DNA of 8,844 nt, taken from an uncultured Collinsella sp. (GTDB taxonomy: Bacteria > Actinomycetota > Coriobacteriia > Coriobacteriales > Coriobacteriaceae). The position numbers were made by a program, and so were the translations under genes. Each line of letters begins with the position of its first letter. The first letter of the stretch is position 1. The stretch lies in contig CALKBB010000201.1 of assembly GCA_937989795.1 (NCBI GenBank), positions 1 to 8,844 of the forward strand, in the 5' to 3' direction. Below the pieces are notes generated by a model. The model saw only the letters and a list, made by a program, of their open reading frames with translations, had not been told where the DNA came from and made no database searches. Positions 6,770-8,844 of this stretch are shown piece after piece.

Positions 6770-6774
6770 CTCCT
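6770..6774 (-). promoter_or_regulatory. Ribosome binding site supporting the TTG start of topA
   Basis: AGGAG stands six bases before the TTG at 6763. No in-frame ATG or GTG fits the conserved N-terminus (KLIIAEK directly follows the start), so the TTG start is well supported. Confidence 0.75.
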
Positions 6775-6817
6775 ATCTCGTGTCTCTGCGGCTACGCCCG
6801 CCCGTATGGCGGCCGAT

Positions 6818-7501
6818 TTACGCCCTTGCTTGCTCAATCTGCCCGATGAGCCAATCGCACCAGGCATCCATGCCCTCGCCCTTGCGCGCGCTCACGGCAA
6901 ACCGCGGCGCCTGCGGATTGAGGTCATCGAGTGTCTTAGTATACCTATCCATGTCAAAATCGAAAGCCGGGGCCACGTCTACCTTGTTGAGCAGCTGTGC
7001 GCCGGCGTGCTGGAAGATGCCCGGGTACTTGACGGGCTTGTCGTCGCCCTCGGGCACCGAGAGAATCATGATGGACAGGTTCTCGCCCAGGTCAAAGTCG
7101 ACCGGGCAGACCAGGTTGCCCACGTTTTCGATGAAGATGACGTCGATGTTTTCCAGACCGACGGCCTGGTCAAACGCGTCAACGGCCTCCATGATCATGT
7201 TGCCCTCGAGGTGGCACAGGCCGCCCGTGTTGATCTGGATGGCGGGCATGCCGGCTTCCTTCATGGTGATGGCGTCGACATCCGAGGCGATATCGCCCTC
7301 GATGACGGCACAGCGCAGGCCGGCCTTGTCACGCAGGCGCTCGTTGGTGCCCAGGATCGTGGTGGTCTTGCCCGAACCGGGGCTCGACAAGACGTTGATC
7401 ACATAGGTGTTTGTCTCATTAAATCGCTGACGCAGCTGATCTGCCAGGCGCTCGTTGCGCGACAGAATCGGCGATGCGATATCAATCGTTTTCTCGGCCA
7501 T
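6818..7501 (-). CDS. hypB: Hydrogenase maturation GTPase HypB
   Basis: 227 residues. HypB is a SIMIBI-class GTPase that works with HypA to deliver nickel to the large-subunit active site of [NiFe]-hydrogenases. Motifs visible are the P-loop SSPGSGKTT at 39-47, EGDIASDVDA at 68-77, the metal-site motif TGGLCHLE with C96 and H97, ENVGNLVCPVDFDLGE at 125-140 with C132, the guanine-specificity motif NKVD at 172-175, and SARKGEGMDAW near 204-214. It lacks the histidine-rich and CxxCGC N-terminal nickel-storage extensions found in some HypB proteins, so nickel storage is not expected. The ATG at 7501 has AAGGAG eight bases upstream. It follows hypA by 55 bases and precedes topA by 54. No other hyp or hydrogenase structural gene is in the window. 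Confidence 0.96.
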   Translation of the reverse strand: MAEKTIDIASPILSRNERLADQLRQRFNETNTYVINVLSSPGSGKTTTILGTNERLRDKAGLRCAVIEGDIASDVDAITMKEAGMPAIQINTGGLCHLEGNMIMEAVDAFDQAVGLENIDVIFIENVGNLVCPVDFDLGENLSIMILSVPEGDDKPVKYPGIFQHAGAQLLNKVDVAPAFDFDMDRYTKTLDDLNPQAPRFAVSARKGEGMDAWCDWLIGQIEQARA

Positions 7502-7556
7502 ACTTAGCGCTCCTTACTTTGGCCCCTTTATACCCCATCACTAGATGGCTAGCGGG

Positions 7557-7913
7557 CTAATCGTCGGGGGTTTCGATTTCGATACTCGCGATATCGAGCT
7601 CGCGGCCGTGCAGTAGGCGCACGTTGGCACCACCACACTGGGGACAGCGACAGTGGAAACGATCGTGGTCGAAAACCTCGCCGCAGTCCAGACACTCGCT
7701 TTGTGGATGGACCTCCTCCACGGCAAGCTCGCAGCCTCGCGTGAGCGGGTCCTCGTCGCGAAATGTCTCCCACGCAAAGTCGAGCGCCTCGCGCACGACC
7801 TCGGTCATATCCCCGATACGCAGCGTTACCAAAACGGCGCGCGAGGCCCCCGCCCCACGCGCCGCGCGAATCACTGTATCGAGTATGCCGTTGACAATGC
7901 CAACCTCGTGCAT
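7557..7913 (-). CDS. hypA: Hydrogenase nickel incorporation protein HypA
   Basis: 118 residues, the usual family length. HypA is a small nickel chaperone that partners HypB in [NiFe]-hydrogenase maturation. The N-terminus is MHE, where His2 and the backbone bind nickel and Glu3 is conserved. The structural zinc site is C74-x2-C77 and C90-x2-C93, with the usual 12-residue spacing; an extra C88 is present. The ATG at 7913 is six bases past the tatC stop. Its Shine-Dalgarno sequence GAGGAG (7923-7928) is made from the two Glu codons that end tatC, so the two genes are likely to be translationally coupled. Confidence 0.96.
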   Translation of the reverse strand: MHEVGIVNGILDTVIRAARGAGASRAVLVTLRIGDMTEVVREALDFAWETFRDEDPLTRGCELAVEEVHPQSECLDCGEVFDHDRFHCRCPQCGGANVRLLHGRELDIASIEIETPDD

Positions 7914-7919
7914 ACCGAT

Positions 7920-8711
7920 TTACTCCTCGTCGTCCTCATCGTCCGAGAACAGGTCCAGACGGCTCACAAACAAGCCCTCCTTGCCCTCGCGCGCGGTAAT
8001 GACCACGCGGGCAATGGCGAGCGAAATTTCGTAGAGCGAGAGCAGGGCACCATACATGAGGCCCAGCGTAACGGGCGAGCCGTCGGGCGTAATCACAGCC
8101 GAGCCCACAAGCAGGCCCACGTACACGTAGCGCCAGGCGCCGCGGAAGGCCGCGTAGGACACGATGTGAAAGACGGACAGGTAGAAGATGATGAGCGGCA
8201 GCTCAAACGCCACGCCAAAGCCGATCATAAAGAGCAGCTCCATGTTGACGTAGTTCTCCAGATCGGGCAGCGCCGTAGCGACGGCCGAGGTCTCGCCGAT
8301 GAGCCACTCAAAGCCCGCGGGGATGATGATGAAATAGCAGAAGATGGCGCCCAGGAAGAACAGCACCGTCGAGGCGAGCACCGTGGGCACGACCCACTTG
8401 CGCTCGTTGGGGCGAAGCGCCGGCAGGAAAAACGCCAAGATCTGCCAGATGATCATGGGCGTGCACATGACAACGGCCATCTTGATGGCCAGCGAAAAGC
8501 GCAGACCAAAGCCGCCGAGCGTGGTGGTGATGTAAAACTTACCGTCCGGCACAAAGGAGCGGATGGGGTCTTCCAGGATATCGAGTACCACGGGCGTGGC
8601 GAAATACAGCACGATGGCTGCGGCAAATACCGACACGACCACGATGGTCAAGCGGCGACGGAACTCTCCCAGGTGATCGAAGAGCGGCATACGCGCAGGT
8701 CCGATAGGCAT
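7920..8711 (-). CDS. tatC: Sec-independent (twin-arginine) translocase subunit TatC
   Basis: 263 residues, normal for the family. TatC is the six-span membrane receptor that binds twin-arginine signal peptides and, with TatA/TatB, exports folded proteins. Visible hallmarks are DHLGEFRRRL at 12-21, FFLPALRPNERK at 94-105 with the conserved F94 and E103, FGVAFELPL at 165-173 with E170, TPDGSP at 208-213 and LYEIS at 226-230. Hydrophobic spans lie near 22-40, 72-97, 108-131, 157-180, 194-208 and 214-238. The C-terminus is very acidic (SDDEDDEE). The ATG at 8711 overlaps the upstream stop as TAATG and has GGGAGG nine bases upstream. An inner ATG (residue 8) fits the shortest family members but lacks a ribosome site. 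No tatA or tatB is visible. Confidence 0.97.
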   Translation of the reverse strand: MPIGPARMPLFDHLGEFRRRLTIVVVSVFAAAIVLYFATPVVLDILEDPIRSFVPDGKFYITTTLGGFGLRFSLAIKMAVVMCTPMIIWQILAFFLPALRPNERKWVVPTVLASTVLFFLGAIFCYFIIIPAGFEWLIGETSAVATALPDLENYVNMELLFMIGFGVAFELPLIIFYLSVFHIVSYAAFRGAWRYVYVGLLVGSAVITPDGSPVTLGLMYGALLSLYEISLAIARVVITAREGKEGLFVSRLDLFSDDEDDEE

Positions 8712-8844
8712 TACTCATCGCCTCCCTTCGGGGCGTCGGCGGCAGCGGCTTCGTCCTCGTCCTCGAGCTCGCGGGCGAGCTGGTCGACGACGGCCTTGCG
8801 CTTGAGGCTCATCACGGCGACGCCCTGCGTCGCGCGCGTGGTCT
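8711..8844 (-). CDS. gyrA: C-terminal end of a probable DNA gyrase subunit A (or ParC-like) protein (5' end cut)
   Basis: Only the last 43 codons are inside the window. They begin TTRATQGVAVMSLKRK, which resembles the R-x-TQGV-x-x-M-x-L strands of the beta-pinwheel repeats in the GyrA/ParC C-terminal domain, where DNA is wrapped. An acidic, Ala-rich tail (ELEDEDE...GGDE) follows, as often found at the end of gyrase A. The TAA stop overlaps the tatC start by one base. The fragment is short, so GyrA and ParC cannot be told apart, and a TatA/TatB-type tail cannot be fully excluded, although the TQGV motif argues against it. Confidence 0.6.
   Translation of the reverse strand, partial: TTRATQGVAVMSLKRKAVVDQLARELEDEDEAAAADAPKGGDE

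Noticed and set aside
6764..6817. GC hairpin between hypB and topA as a terminator
   Set aside because: Only five base pairs (CCGCC/GGCGG) and no U-run follow, so it is unlikely to stop transcription.
5852..7507. 551-codon plus-strand open frame antisense to topA and hypB
   Set aside because: It spans two real genes and their spacer on the other strand, has no ribosome site or recognisable domain, and mirrors the codon bias of the true genes.
7502..7556. Possible terminator or promoter between hypA and hypB (small CCATC/GATGG hairpin, TATAAA-like box)
   Set aside because: The stem has only five pairs and no T-run, and no acceptable -35 accompanies the TATAAA. Co-transcription with a short spacer is simpler.
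1..8844. CRISPR arrays, tRNA or rRNA genes, prophage or insertion-sequence genes
   Set aside because: No spaced direct repeats, no cloverleaf or rRNA-like sequence and no transposase or integrase motifs were seen on either strand.

Overview
The window is GC-rich, densely packed bacterial DNA with nearly every gene on the minus strand. Gene content, GC-rich codons, a lysine-rich topoisomerase I tail and the topA-tmk-holB order suggest an actinobacterium. The protein sequences most resemble the Coriobacteriia (Collinsella-like gut anaerobes), but this assignment is from recognition only and has not been searched.

Layout, right to left in the direction of minus-strand transcription. (1) At the right edge lie the last 43 codons of a gene whose end resembles the final beta-pinwheel repeat of GyrA/ParC. 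It overlaps tatC by one base (TAATG). tatC runs into hypA with a 6-base gap, then come hypB and topA; gaps of about 55 bases separate hypA/hypB and hypB/topA, with no convincing terminator between them. This looks like one transcription unit joining a type IIA topoisomerase subunit, the Tat translocase core, two nickel chaperones for [NiFe]-hydrogenase maturation, and topoisomerase I. (2) topA ends at a strong bidirectional terminator shared with the only plus-strand gene, which encodes a zinc-ribbon, single-span membrane protein with an acidic outer domain. (3) Between that gene and tmk is a divergent intergenic region. It holds a likely tmk promoter, a consensus -10 box for the plus-strand gene, and between them a long, nearly perfect inverted repeat with 19-bp identical arms. 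(4) tmk, holB and a RicT/YaaT-type PSP1 gene follow as a tightly coupled operon, and the last of these runs off the left edge.

Functionally this is mostly housekeeping: dTTP supply (Tmk), replication clamp loading (HolB), supercoiling control (TopA, probable GyrA), an iron-sulfur RNA-processing cofactor (RicT), folded-protein export (TatC) and nickel delivery (HypA, HypB). I see no wholly new system. The points worth a second look are the inverted repeat, the zinc-ribbon membrane protein placed between topA and tmk, an extra cysteine cluster in RicT, the YPRVD active-site variant and architecture of TopA, and the tatC-hypA-hypB linkage.
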